A stretch of DNA of 64,000 nucleotides from Agapetus fuscipes (GCA_951799405.1 OX637345.1:8804001-8868000), one strand, 5' to 3'; shown: positions 29,001-40,049, counted from the first letter of the stretch. Notes: generated by a model not told the origin, from the sequence alone. Program-made: numbers and translations.

Positions 29001-29084
29001 GATTAGACTAAGTTATTTTTTATTTAAAGATTTTTTTATGTGTCAAAGGTAAAGACTAAAACATTTCTGTAAGCACCCTTTAGT

Positions 29085-29320
29085 TCCTTGCTTTATAGAT
29101 TGGTATTGTTCTTTCCACCTATATTGCATAAAATAGTTTACATTGTCAATGTCACTCCTGTTTCAGGGAAGGGCGACAAGAGTTGCAGGGATAGTGTTTA
29201 TTTAAGAATAGATTCTTCATATTATGAGTATACATGCGGCACAAGTGCAAACTTGCACATGCCTGCTTTTGAGCATGCATTCAATATGAATCTCAAATGT
29301 TGATATGTCTTTGCAATCTA
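29085..29320 (+). repeat. tail-A copy, diverged
   Basis: TTCCTTGCTTTATAGATTGG to TGATATGTCTTTGCAATCTA. Confidence 0.8.
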
Positions 29321-29659
29321 AGAAAATATTTTTCTGGGTCGCCATATACTTATCTAGAACCTTAGAATCTTAAAATCCTAGAACAATTTTTTTTCTTCTT
29401 TTATGTTTTTGGTTGAAGTCATAGATTAACCACTCGGAGTGACGTTTCACTGCTTACAGTGTGCGGTATCCTCAAAGTGGTACATAACTTCGATGACTAA
29501 ATTGCCTTTACCTTTGTGCACACAATTTTATTGAAACAATTAAAATATTTTTAATTTTGCATTTATCGGTTTTTGATGAAAATCTGTGTGAAGAGGATGG
29601 TGAATACGCTCAATCTAAAAGAAAAAAAGAGAAAACAAAATTAGATATCAGCCTTAGAC

Positions 29660-29815
29660 TAGGTTGGTATGAAGCCCACCACATAAACTACAAAAATTGG
29701 CTATCTTTTGCAAAAACAGTCCCCGTTAGAGGGAAAAGAGGCCAGAGTTGCAGTTTATATTCATTTGAGGGTTGTTTTTTTTTGTAAGTATACATGTAGC
29801 AGTGATGAAATATCC
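29660..29815 (+). repeat. tail-A copy, 5' half, diverged
   Basis: AGGTTGGTATGAAGCCCACC to GTAAGTATACATGTAGCAG. Confidence 0.65.
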
Positions 29816-30504
29816 AAAAAGGCAAATAGTTGTTGCCGAACTTGATTTATTAAAAAATGAATTCGATTCTAACTTATATGAAATGAAATGAAACTTATAT
29901 ATAAAGATTTTAATCTTTTTAAATAAATTTTATTGTGAAAATAAACAGTGTTTTGTTTGAATTCATTCAAAAAATTATAAATTAAACAATATGAATTTTC
30001 AGTGTTAATATACAAACAATACAAAATATATATGAAATGATTTTTAAATTCAGAATACCTGAAAAGCGAAGTAAATACAGAATTCTATGTACTAACACAG
30101 TTTTTAACAATAAATTTAAATCTGCTCTTCAGGAAATCGGAATCCCATATTATTGCCTACCTACGACTGAATTACTGTGCACACCCCTGACATGCAGCAT
30201 GTGTAAGCAGAAAATTGTATTACACACTCTTGGTGAATCTTGACCTTGAAGTTTTAGTTATTTTATTCTGAAATAATTGACAGTTCTGCTAGTTTTAAGC
30301 TTCTCTGGTTACAAAGAGAATCTCTGTCATCTTAAAATAACTGTAATCATTTTATACAGTTTCTTTTTTAATGGTTTTGGAAAAAAGCCAAAATATTTCA
30401 TATTCAATTTCCAAAATTATTTAAAGAACTTTGTATTTTGAGATGCATCCTCTGGATAAGAAATTCTCAAACTTACGCAGCTAAAAAAATAAGACCTCGG
30501 TATG

Positions 30505-30685
30505 CATAGGATTTCATTCAACCACGTTGACCCCTGATTCAGGGAAGGTCTGCAAGAGTTTCACGGGCTATGTTCATTTGAGGTTAGGTTTTTTATTTTG
30601 TAAGTCCACATGCGGCATGTGTAAGCATAAAATTATATGTGTCTGCTTGTGAGAATGCATTTAATATGAATGTTAAATATTTTGT
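30505..30685 (+). repeat. tail-A copy, 3' two-thirds
   Basis: TTGACCCCTGATTCAGGGAA to AATATGAATGTTAAATAT. Confidence 0.8.
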
Positions 30686-30754
30686 GTATCAACACTATGA
30701 AAATTCATAATTCTACATTAACATTGTTTTCTTGTTTTATTTTCACTTGATTTA

Positions 30755-31013
30755 TTAATCTAATCTAATCTGCAAGGATATATTTCTATAATCTCATTTA
30801 AGATTTATATTAAATGCATTCCCACAAGCAGACATGTATAATTTCGCGCTAACACATGGTTCATGTGGACCTACATTATAAAAAACTAATCTCAAATGAA
30901 CATAAGCCCTGCAACTCTTGCCGTCCTTCCCTGAAACAGGGGTGACATTGGCAAAGTGAACCATTTTTTACAGTATGGGTGGTCAGCCGCATACCAACCT
31001 ATAAGTCAAGGAA
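30755..31013 (-). repeat. tail-A copy, reverse
   Basis: TCTAATCTAATCTGCAAGGA to CCTATAAGTCAAGGA. A short insertion near 30790 (TTCTATAATC). Confidence 0.9.
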
Positions 31014-31356
31014 ATTTTATTTAAATGTTTGTGTATACATTAATATACAGGAACTTACCTGAAGATAATAGAGAAATCGAAAGCGTTTGTGTATATTAAT
31101 TAAAATAAAATCAATAAACCAAATGAAAATAAAATAGTGTTTTAAGTAGAATTGTTTTTAATGTGAAATGTGTATATATATTTTCAACTTGATTATACAT
31201 TATAGATGTATGACAAAAATTGACAGTTGTGTACTAAGAGAAGACGTAGCAAAGAAAGTTGCAGCAATTAAGTGTTCCAAAAACTGCGTATCTGATGGAG
31301 TTCATGAGATCTCTCTGGGTGGAAGTCTCGACAACCCTCGATAGATCTTATTGTAT

Positions 31357-31476
31357 CTATTTGAAGATAGGATGGAATAAAACATGGCAGCGTATCAACA
31401 GCTGATACATTTTAAATGCAACAGCGATCAGCTATTCAGGCACGCCCATGTTTTATTCCATCCTATTATCAAATAG
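31357..31476. mobile_element. short foldback MITE
   Basis: CTATTTGAAGATAGGATGG at the left and its near-complement at the right, each followed inward by AATAAAACATGG. The AATAAAACATGGC motif is shared with the 22.8-kb foldback. Confidence 0.8.
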
Positions 31477-31483
31477 GCCAGCT

Positions 31484-31650
31484 CTGGAAGTCTCATCACC
31501 ACGGTAATTCTTACCTACCGTATGTCGGTAATATTTGTATGAAAATCTGTCAATCCAAGATGGCCGCACGTGAAGAGCTGATTATTCTTCATACAAATAT
31601 AACCGATATTCGGTAGGTAAAAGTTACCGTTGTGATGAGACTTCCAGCCC
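31484..31650. mobile_element. foldback MITE family B, copy c
   Basis: CTGGAAGTCTCATCACCACG and its complement. The centre has TCCAAGATGGCCGCACGTG. Immediately follows the 31.36-kb foldback. Confidence 0.9.
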
Positions 31651-31755
31651 AGGTAGGATCTACCGAAAGCCGTTGAGACTTCCACCCCAGACCACATTGA
31701 AAACTTATTGATTTGTAGATGAAAGACAGTAAGTTTTAGATCCCTTGGTCTACAT

Positions 31756-32214
31756 CAGGGGTCGGCAACCTTTTGTTGTATAAGGGCCAAATATTTTACG
31801 TGGGATTTAGTGCGGGCCGCACTTGAGCAGTGGCGGATCTAACGGGCAGCATTTCAGCAAATGCTGACTAGCCCCCCCCCCTCCCCCTGCCGTGCCCCCT
31901 GTGGCCCTCTTGTGAGTCATGCAGCGTGAGCAACGTACGAACTACAAATGAAATTCACTATTGATTCTACGACCCGCCCCTACGCTTGGATCACATGTCA
32001 TTACTTAAAATAGGTATTTGTATATAAATATTTTAGTTTTACAAATAAAATTCTTTTTGTCCATTTTTATGACATTTAGTGTTTTTTTTCACTTCATTGT
32101 GTATGTGTATGATATCGTCCGGCACGTGGTGCGTTGCGGCGAATATCTTGCGGGCCGCACCAAGACGCCCCAAGGGCCGCATGCGGCCCGCGGGCCGCAG
32201 GTTGCCGACCCATG
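31756..32214. mobile_element. hAT-like element with exact 8-bp target duplication
   Basis: Ends CAGGGGTCGGCAACC and, reversed, CATGGGTCGGCAACC. GTCTACAT on both sides (31748-31755, 32215-32222). GGGCCGC-rich inside each end. A CAGTGGCGGATCTA hAT-type end inside suggests another fragment. Confidence 0.93.
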
Positions 32215-32399
32215 GTCTACATCATCTGGATGGATCTTCTGCCTCATACCGCCCAATTCATATTTTTTAACAGTTGCAGTTTTCAAAATGGCTTTTTTTT
32301 TATCAATTCTCCTATTATCTGTTTATTGATTGTCATTGTACACAAAGAAGTGACTTAACAAAACATGATAAATTAATTGTTTACCATCTGGTAACATTG

Positions 32400-32640
32400 T
32401 TTTTAATTTTTTTTGGAGAATGCAGTTTTTTAAACTATTTCAGCCTGGCCAGACACAGAAAGTAGTAAAATATCAATTAATAATTCATCAACTATAATTT
32501 GAATGAATATCTTCATTGATAATTACTCAATGACATCTGTTAGAACAGGGACAAAGTATGGCAGGACTTCCAACCAGCGTTTATTTTAAAAACATAAATC
32601 GTCCGTTTGATCATTGCATCTACAACGTATGCATATTGCA
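32400..32640 (-). mobile_element. SINE-C copy, reverse, head degraded
   Basis: GCCTGGCCAGACACAGAAAG at the tail side, then TACTCAATGACATCTGTTAG and CCAACCAGCGTTTATTTT, in the same order as the 44.0-kb copy. Confidence 0.7.
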
Positions 32641-32764
32641 GATAGTCACTTTTAACAATCAAATTCTTACACTTCCATTTTTTAAATAAGTGAAACGTCA
32701 AATAGCCAATACAGCTGTCCCTCGATAATTCGACAGATATGGGTTGGATTATCAAAAATGGCCA

Positions 32765-33155
32765 CAAATATACCATTTATATTTTCAAATATGCTCTTAG
32801 AGCTCGTTCCCACTTGTCGGGATTCGTATATTAATCGGAGGTTCCAGTGTCAGAACATTTCGGACAAAATCGGTTTCTGATAAGTGTGAAAAGCTTCATA
32901 CATAATGTTCTGCCACTGGAACCTCCGATTAATATACGGATCCGACATCCGACAAGTGGGAACGAGCTCTTAGCTGAGTTGAAACATTCATATACCTTTA
33001 CCAAAGGTCCATCCAGCCCAACAGCAACTGGCTCTTGCTTGAGAATTGGCGTATTCTATAGCGACAACCAGGCACGCAGAGGGCTCTTGAGGTGTGCGTG
33101 TGATTCACACAAAAACAGCGCTCACCAAATAAATTATCCTAATATATTTTTTTTT
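32765..33155 (+). mobile_element. SINE-2 body, interrupted by the 32.8-kb MITE
   Basis: ATACCATTTATATTTTCAAA, then (after the MITE) GCTGAGTTGAAACATTCAT, CAGCAACTGGCTCTTGCTTG, GGGCTCTTGAGGTGTGCGTG. The tRNA-like head is missing. Confidence 0.82.
32800..32969. mobile_element. Harbinger-like foldback MITE with TTA target duplication
   Basis: Ends GAGCTCGTTCCCACTTGTCG and complement. TTA at 32797-32799 and 32970-32972. Long inner match GGAGGTTCCAGTG / CACTGGAACCTCC. Inserted inside SINE-2. Confidence 0.9.
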
Positions 33156-33189
33156 TAAGAAATCCTGTTCGGGAGACTCCCTAGATTTT

Positions 33190-33470
33190 AGAGACTCTAT
33201 GACACTTACTGTAGTGCCACAGAAATGTTGTTTACGAGCTTGGTTGTTGCTAAGAGCCAATATTCAAGCAAGACCCAGTTGCTGTAAGGCTGGATGGATC
33301 TTTTAGTGACCGGTCTTTGGTAAAGGTTTGATGAATTTTTCAACCCAGCGCAGAGCATGTTTGAAAATATAAATGGTCTATTTTTTGTGCTCTGCCGGGA
33401 TTCGAACCCACAGCCTTCCATTTACGAGTCTGAAGTGTTGTTATTGGACTAGGGACTGGTCAAATTGATA
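33190..33470 (-). mobile_element. SINE-2, reverse, with tRNA-like head
   Basis: Reversed B-box GGATTCGAACCCAC near 33400, then the body ACCGGTCTTTGG..., AAGACCCAGTTGCTGTAAGG and AGCCAATATTCAAGCAAG. Confidence 0.88.
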
Positions 33471-33924
33471 TCATTATTATTAAAAACTTGGGATGGTTTA
33501 AAACACAATAAAATTTAATTTATGCAGGCTGCAGGACCTGACCTAAGATTTATCTGATCGTTGAGTAAGATTATCCTGGGACAGCTGTAATACCATTTTG
33601 GAAACAAAAAGCACTTGATCGCTTCTTTGAGTACAAAGATACTTCTTTAAGCGCTGAAAAGCATCTGAAAGAAAAGTTAAAAAGCAGGTACAACAAAAAA
33701 AGCGCACAAGCATTGAATATTAAACATTTATTTAGTTGATTATTATATACAAAATATTTTTAGTATAAACATGTTATAGAGGTAGTTTAATTGTTCTTTG
33801 TGTTGTTTTTGGTAAGCAATAACAGAAATAAAATTGATGTGAGAAATATTACAAGATTTTTGTTTTAGACACCTCTTTATTTGCGTAACTTTAGGGGTCT
33901 ATAACATTTAAGCTTTAATAAAAA

Positions 33925-34230
33925 GACTGATCGATAACTCAGTTGATAAAATGATTGCATTCAATGCCAGCTAGGGCTAGGGTTAGATCACTACCAAGGG
34001 TGTCAGAAGTGATTTCCTGTGTTGGTGTTTATTTTAAACCAAAAATAAAATATCGGCAAGGCTTACTCAGTCTTCACAATCGATGGGAACTAGGCTTGGG
34101 AGCTGGAAAACTCCCATTTCAACTGAATTGATTAGCGTAGGGCCAGCAAAAATAAATAGGTTTCATTTGCCACCCTTTCAGGGACATTGCGGTAAGAAAT
34201 TGCACTATAGCACAGCTTAGTTGCAGTTGC
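33925..34230 (+). mobile_element. SINE-1, with diverged head
   Basis: ATAACTCAGTTGATAAAATG, AGGGTTAGATCACTACC (B-box side mutated), GATTTCCTGTGTTGGTGTTT, ATATCGGCAAGGCTTACTCA, GCACAGCTTAGTTGCAGTTG. Confidence 0.85.
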
Positions 34231-34277
34231 ATCAATGAATGGCTCATTTTAAATAATGAGAAACTGCACAGTTCTTA

Positions 34278-34510
34278 TAGGTTGGTAAGAGGCTGACCAC
34301 CCATACTGAAAAATGTTTCAAATGTCACCCCTGTTTCAGCGAAGGGCGGCAAGAGTTGTAGGGTTTACGTAGATTTGAGATTAAGGTTTTTATATTGTGA
34401 GTAAACATACAGCATATGTAAGTGCAAACTTACAAATGTTTTCTTGTAAGCATGTTTTCATTATGAATATTGAATGTAAAAAGTATATATATGCAACTTA
34501 GATTATATAT
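34278..34510 (+). repeat. tail-A copy
   Basis: TTATAGGTTGGTAAGAGGCT to TATATATGCAACTTAGATTA. Confidence 0.88.
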
Positions 34511-34776
34511 AGATAACAGATGGCTATATAATTTTGAAATATGTTTTTTTGTAATTTTTCTCCCATCAATTTTCAGCAATTTTTACCAAAATGTTATTTT
34601 CTTTGGATTAGGAACAAAACTAAAATATGTATACACACTCATGTGTGGCATTTCTTATGTACAGATACACATTTGTTAGATAAAACTAAAAAAATATGTG
34701 CAGAAAAGAAAATATATTTGGCTATAATAGTCTTGGTCAAACGTTCTTACTTTTCGGAACACTTTTAAATCAAATT

Positions 34777-35075
34777 TCACAGAAACCTAAGCTTCTGTCT
34801 AAGCTGATTCTCACACAGTTGGAGGATATCAACCAAGGAGGAGATCTCATTGAGCATAGTCCTTGCCCTCCTTATAGTCATTATCTTTGGCAGGTTAGTT
34901 CTGCATCTTGGGAGTAACAATATTCTATGCTCACATTGCCTACAATAATTGTCAGCAACATCCAGACTTCTTCCAGGATAGTAAGATTGCAAATCCCGCA
35001 ACAAATCAAGCAAAAGGACCATGACAAATGAACAATCAGAAGTTCATTCTGTCTTGCCGCCAGACGTAAAAAAGT
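34777..35075 (-). mobile_element. possible LINE C-terminal fragment
   Basis: Minus frame encodes ILLLPRCRTNLPKIM, then RRARTMLNEISS and LQLCENQLRQKLRFL. The P-x-x-RTN...LN-I...FK-like order recalls the end of LINE reverse-transcriptase frames. Lies just downstream of the secreted-protein stop, so a 3'UTR role is also possible. Confidence 0.4.
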
Positions 35076-35217
35076 TTGACTTAAACTGCATTGAAATATC
35101 ACTAATATTTACAAAAGCAAAACAAATTAATAGCAACAAAAAGATGGTTAATAATATTAAAAGGAAACTAAACAAACATCAAGGGAAACCTTCACCAGAA
35201 TAGCAAATCGGTGCAAT

Positions 35218-36008
35218 TTACCCGAATAGCCATGAGAATGGCCGAGAAGTTGTTGTCGCCATATTTCTGACGGAACCTCCAGCATGGCTTTGTCCGTAGT
35301 TCCTCGCCACATATCCATTCTGCTGAGTAGGCTGACCTTGAGAATTTGTCTGTCCCGGTTGACTGTACTGGAAACCTCCTTGTCTCTGATTCGTGCTGTA
35401 TCCTGGATAATTTTGGCCACCGTTCGCAGGGTACGCCGGGTAATTCTGTCCATTCGACGGGTACGCTGGGTAATTCTGTCCATTTGACGGGTACGCTGGG
35501 TAATTACTTCCCCCATTGGGATACGCAGGATAATTTTGCCCGCCGTTTGTATTAGGATACGGGTACGGGTTCGGATTTGTGTTCTTGTTTTCGATTAAAC
35601 CGGGTCTTGTAAATGACGGATTCAAAGCAGGAAGTAATCCGCCTTTAGTCAGGTTGCTGAAGATATTTGAGAAGATGGAAGTCAGAGGGTTTGAACCGCT
35701 TCCTCCAGAGCTGCTTCCTCCTCCGGTATTGCTTCCGAATCCGGATCCGAAGCCAAAGTTAGAGAATGGGTTTGTGAAACCGCCACTTGAGCCGCCGTTT
35801 GTTCCGCCGCTGTTGAAGAAACCGCCACCGCCGCCGTTGTTGCCGCTTGAGCCTCCAGTGTTGGTGCCGAAGGAGGACCCCCTTGGAGGTGGGGGAGGAG
35901 GGTAGTTGGGGGCGTTATCATCGTATCGAGGAGGTGCAGGTTGAGCAGGACGGATGTCGGCAATAGGACGCGGCGTTGTCGGTCTGGTCACTGGGACATT
36001 GTGGGTTT
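35218..36008 (-). CDS. secreted Gly-rich protein, exon 3 (low-complexity tail and stop)
   Basis: Acceptor GTGTTTCAG. Begins ETHNVPVTRPTTPRP, then poly-Pro, Gly/Asn/Ser-rich stretches, a short ordered-looking piece (LTSIFSNIFSNLTKGGLL), then about five copies of a 10-11 residue unit based on NYPAYP (35395-35560), then a Gln/Asn/Gly tail ending SWLFG. It is less AT-rich than the surroundings, as expected for a real exon. Confidence 0.9.
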
Positions 36009-38571
36009 CTGAAACACGTAAATGAGAATATTACAAACTGTTTTGTATATGGTAAAAGAGGCATTTAATTAAGTGGAATGACTGGTAAGAATGATAGCGT
36101 CTGAAATTACTGGAATATGAATGAGAGCGGTATAAACGATAATATGAGAGAGAAAGTACAAAGGAGTACAATGAGCTGCTGAAAGAAGCTACTGACACAA
36201 AAATGGCACTGAAAATATTAAAAATGGTGACAAATATGTCTGTTAATCTGCAATGACGACGGCTAAGATTTTTAAATTTAATTGTTCTGAATATCTACAA
36301 TACTGTCATTGTATTTCATAGATTTATTAAATTCATTGTTGTTTATAGGCAGTTTCTTAACTATCCATTTTTACTTTTGCTCTATAATTTTTGTTTTTTT
36401 ATTTATAGGTTGGTATGATGCTGACCTCCTATACTATAAAAATTAGTTTGCTTTTGGCGATGCCGTCTCTTTTTCAGAGTAAGGTGGTAAGAGTTACGAG
36501 GCTTATGCTCATTCTAAGTTTGTTTTATTTTGCACGTAAACATGCAGAATGTGTAAGCACTTGTACATAGCATTGAATATGAACATAAATGTTAAAACAT
36601 CTTAGAAACTCAAATAATATTCCAAGTTGATTAAAAAATATTGTGAGTAAATTATAATTACTTAAAATTAATAACCAATTTAATATTGTTTGCCTAAAGT
36701 TTTTTTTGAAAACTTTAGGCAAAGTAAAGATTTTTTAAGGTGAGTTGCAGCTTAGTAAGAGAGAAGAGTTCAGCCTTACCTCCATCTGCTGCCGTCTTCT
36801 TCTTGCACGTAGGGTAGTTGCCGCAGTCCGAGGTGTGTCCGTACGAGCAGGGGTCCTCGGCCATCACGCACACCTCGCTATTCAAGCAGCCAATGTCCTT
36901 GCAGGAGCGGCCGTACTCTGAAATCACAGCAACACATCAACAAAAACGCAATAAAGAAGGAAGCACGCTCCACGATAAGGGACAATTCAGACACAACATG
37001 TTCTGCCCGGATAGTCTATGGATTACCGGATAAACTGTGAAAGCTTTTAGGAGGTCTTCCAGCTGGGCTTTGACCTATTGGCATTAGCTACGATGTGTGC
37101 GAGTCGTTCATGAATCATTTTGGAGACATGATTCATCTATAAATGGCCTCTTGGATCTACCAGTGGAGGCCAGGGCTGGAAGTCTCATCACCACGGTAAT
37201 TCTTACCTACCAAATATGGGTAATATCTGTATGAAGACTAATCAGCTGTTCACTTGCGGCCACCTTGGATTGACAAGTCTTCATACAAATACTACCGATA
37301 TTCGGTAGGTTAGAATTATTGTGGTGATGAGACTTCCAGGCCAGGCCTGGGGGTGTCAATAATTTATGCTAGAAACTTTGACCTTTTTTGCAACACAAGG
37401 AAGAGCCATATCATGAATAAGTTGTAGTTGGTACTTTTGGCATACTAGAAAAAATGTACAACTGAATTGTTGATTTATATAAGTACCTTCAAAGTTAAAA
37501 ACTTATTCATTTATGCTTTTACAGAGTGCAGTATTTTTCTATACATTTTTGCTACATTCATATGAATGTTTTTGATCTATTTTATTATCTTAATTGGTTA
37601 CACACAAGGTTAAAATAATTTATTTAACAATATAACAATTGGCTTCACTTTTTCCTATTTAGAATATTTTTGCACATAGATTATATACCTCCATGTCAAT
37701 TCAATATTATATTAGTGGGGCGGCTAGCATGAAAGACGAGTCTGCACAAAAAAAAAGTATTTTTCTTATATAAAAACATTGGACTCTATAATGCATGCAT
37801 GCTCGGTTCAGCCTCGCCGCCAGATTTGCACAAATTTTGGGGCTCCCGCTTTCCAGATTCCGGGTTCCGTGGAGCAGACAGACTGCCAGACAGAGTGAAT
37901 GGCTCCAAGTCTGTTGGAGTGTTTCGTGATGCGCTCAAGACACCTTTCAAAAAATACTTATTTGTTATTGTAGAGGGCCCGTGAGGTACGACACACACAA
38001 AAATTGCACGCTTTTTCACCATTCATCATATTTTCTTGCAATTCTTCTAGGGGTGGTAAATATCTCCACTTTAATCTGTCCTTAGGTACACACTTCTTTC
38101 ATATCCTCGACATTTATCACTCTATTCATGCATGCTCTTCTTTTTATCTCCGTTTCATCATAATCAAGAGCTCGACAGCCCTGGGTGGGCCTTGGCTGAA
38201 ACAAGGATTCTCCTCCACTCTGGACTGTCTATCGCCTTTGCTCTCCAGCTATGAATGTCTGCCTTCGCTACATCTGCGTGGACACATTCCATTCATCACA
38301 TTTTTAGTCTCCGTTGGCCTTGTGATGTTGAGATTGCTAGGTGCTTAATGGTGTCGGCATCGTCCATCTTATTATGCAACCAGCCTACTGCAAGCACCTT
38401 CCTTTGATAGAACTGAGCACGGGGATCATCGGGCTCTCTGTAGATGTTGTAGAGCTCTTTGTAATACAATTCTTATTTATTTTGATTAGTTTAGGAATAG
38501 AACTTACTTGAGAAGGCATTGGCTGATAGAATGGTTATACAGCATACAAAGAGCGTGGACCAAGACATCAT
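35218..38571 (-). CDS. secreted six-cysteine, Gly/Pro-rich protein of unknown function (whole gene, 3 coding exons)
   Basis: Exons 38571-38508, 36917-36780 and 36008-35218 join in phase (1,1) with GT/AG borders into 993 nt: 330 residues plus TAA. Residues 1-20 form a signal peptide (MMSWSTLFVCC...SANA). Residues 22-67 hold six cysteines in the order C27, C32, C38, C45, C53, C59, probably three disulfides. Residues 68-120 are Pro/Thr-rich with a poly-Pro run. Residues 115-170 are Gly/Ser/Asn-rich with Phe. Residues about 217-272 are repeats built on NYPAYP. The end is FSWLFG. The layout suggests an extracellular, matrix-like or cuticle-associated protein. I do not recognise a named family, and no enzyme motif is visible. 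Confidence 0.87.
36407..36620 (+). repeat. tail-A copy, diverged (intron 2 of the secreted-protein gene)
   Basis: ATAGGTTGGTATGATGCTGA to TGTTAAAACATCTTAGAAAC. Confidence 0.8.
36780..36917 (-). CDS. secreted Gly-rich protein, exon 2 (six-cysteine module)
   Basis: Acceptor GATTTCAG. Encodes YGRSCKDIGC, then NSEVCVMAEDPC, then SYGHTSDCGNYPTC, ending in a basic KKK. The whole cysteine module sits in one exon with phase-1 borders on both sides, the arrangement typical of shuffled extracellular domains. Donor GGAG|GTAAGG. Confidence 0.9.
37173..37342. mobile_element. foldback MITE family B, copy d
   Basis: GGGCTGGAAGTCTCATCACC to CTTCCAGG. The centre is inverted relative to copy a (GCGGCCACCTTGGATTGACA). 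In intron 1 of the secreted-protein gene. Confidence 0.9.
37800..37970 (+). mobile_element. LINE reverse-transcriptase C-terminal fragment, CR1-like
   Basis: RLPDRVNGSKSVGVFRDALK then TPFKKYLF is the usual terminal motif of CR1/Jockey-type frames. Related to 50330-50720 (SESVGIFKGALKRHLFK-type ending). Confidence 0.65.
38040..38340 (-). mobile_element. LINE C-terminal fragment, decayed
   Basis: Minus-strand sequence shares CTCCAGCTATGAATGTCTGC / CTACATCTGCGTGGACAC order with 16740-16820. Frames broken. Confidence 0.55.
38508..38571 (-). CDS. secreted Gly-rich protein, exon 1 (signal peptide)
   Basis: Encodes MMSWSTLFVCCITILSANAF plus Ser and one base. A TTTTCAG acceptor sits directly before the ATG, so a 5'UTR exon upstream is likely. 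A second ATG follows immediately; either start leaves the signal peptide intact. Donor TCAA|GTAAGT. Intron 1 is about 1.6 kb and holds LINE scraps and a MITE. Confidence 0.85.
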
Positions 38572-38894
38572 CTGAAAATATAAGAAAATACTAAATTAGC
38601 TTACTTATTTTACAATTTACATGCTAAATTTATGGTATTTTTCATTTTATGAAATACAGGAATAAATCCATTTTTTTTTCAAGTCACACAATGCACAATA
38701 AAAAAAAAATGAAATGCACAATAAAATATTTTTAGGTACACCTACAATATACTGATAAAACTCTACAAAATCAAGGATAACGATCTGTATATAACACACA
38801 CACACACTAAATAAAACATGAAGACAATTTAAAAACTGCAAGGATCAATTTTTTTTTCAAAATGGAGCAATATTTAAAATTATGCCAGGATGAT

Positions 38895-39357
38895 TGATTT
38901 GGAGAGCGCTGTATTTGTGTGAGTCACATTTCAAGAGCCCTCTACGAGCCTGAAGGGCTATTCTGCTAAATTCCTTACACTTTGGAAAGTTTGGATATCC
39001 CTACAAGTCGGGAGTGCTAGCGCTTGCGAAAGAACTCCATAGATAAAAAAATCACAGTACACCTTATTTTTGGACACGAATCGCCAGCTAGTCACCTTAA
39101 GGTTGTAAAGAATTTAGCAGAATATCGCTTCTGGTCGTTGTTTACGAAAGCGCCAACTTCTCATGCAAGAGTTGCTCTCGACTGGTCTTTTTGGTAAAGG
39201 CAAATGAATTTTTCAACCCAGTGATGAGCATGTTTAAAAAATGAAATTATAATTTTTTTTATGCTCTGCTGGTAATCTGTCTCGTAAACAGAAGCCCAAG
39301 GCCTTCTGTTTACGAGACCGCAGCGTTGACCACTAGACTACGGACCATTCAAATACA
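38895..39357 (-). mobile_element. SINE-2, reverse, interrupted by a foldback element
   Basis: Tail piece 38895-38950 (GTGTGAGTCACATTTCAAGA) and head/body piece 39178-39357 (TTTTTCAACCCAGTGATGAG, then CTAGACTACGGACCATTC) are separated by about 190 bp. The intervening 38952-39135 has mirrored ends: ATTCTGCTAAATTCC against GAATTTAGCAGAAT. Confidence 0.75.
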
Positions 39358-39803
39358 GGATAGTATAGTATATTATTGTATACAACTTTGTCGTGTTAAC
39401 TGAGCATGAAATATTTTAAGTTGATTTTCCGTGCGACACAGATTCTCAGTTTGACAGGCCATTGTTTACATTTTTTATGCTATTTGTGTGTTTTTATGCT
39501 ATTTACGTTTTTTTTATACTGTGAAGTTATATGGTATACTATTCTAGCATAACAAGCGCGTAGTATACCTACTAAAGATTTATGTAAATTTTGATTATTG
39601 TTAGTACAGCAGCTAAAATACAAACTCGTAGCTTCACCTTTAAACAGGTTTTAAGATACCATTAATTGACCAGTCAATTGGCAAGGTGTAAAGTTGAAAA
39701 TTATTTGGATCGTGCCTTTGCATTGCCAGCCTCCTGTTGGTGAATACCTTACCGCACGGGCTCAGGGCTGTGGAGAGTGCAAACGTTTTTCAAGTCAAAT
39801 TTT

Positions 39804-39947
39804 CAAGTCGAAATTGCGAATGAATGGAATATCCAGAGTCATAATAAAAGAAGAGCCTGTATGAAGAAAATTATGACTCTGGAGGAAATGAAAGAAGTAT
39901 GTAAGGACAGAAAGAAATGGCGGTTGATCTGTAATGTTGGCGGCTAG
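39804..39947 (+). mobile_element. LINE C-terminal coding end (tail-A parent)
   Basis: Open for 47 codons to TAG: EIANEWNIQSHNKRRACMKK, then MTLEEMKEVCKDRKKWRLIC, then NVGG-stop. The same protein end is at 42109-42336 (minus). It runs into a 3'UTR (39948-40049) and then tail-A (40050-40310). Confidence 0.88.
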
Positions 39948-40049
39948 GGTTTATTAAATTGGAATTTGTTTTTATTTGTAAATGGATATTTTGTATTTGG
40001 ATATTATTATTTAGTGATGTATAAAATGTAATTTGTCGTGTGTGTGTGT

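Noticed and set aside
35579..35905. 108-codon plus frame rich in Pro and Leu
   Set aside because: It is the antisense shadow of the Gly-rich exon of the secreted-protein gene.
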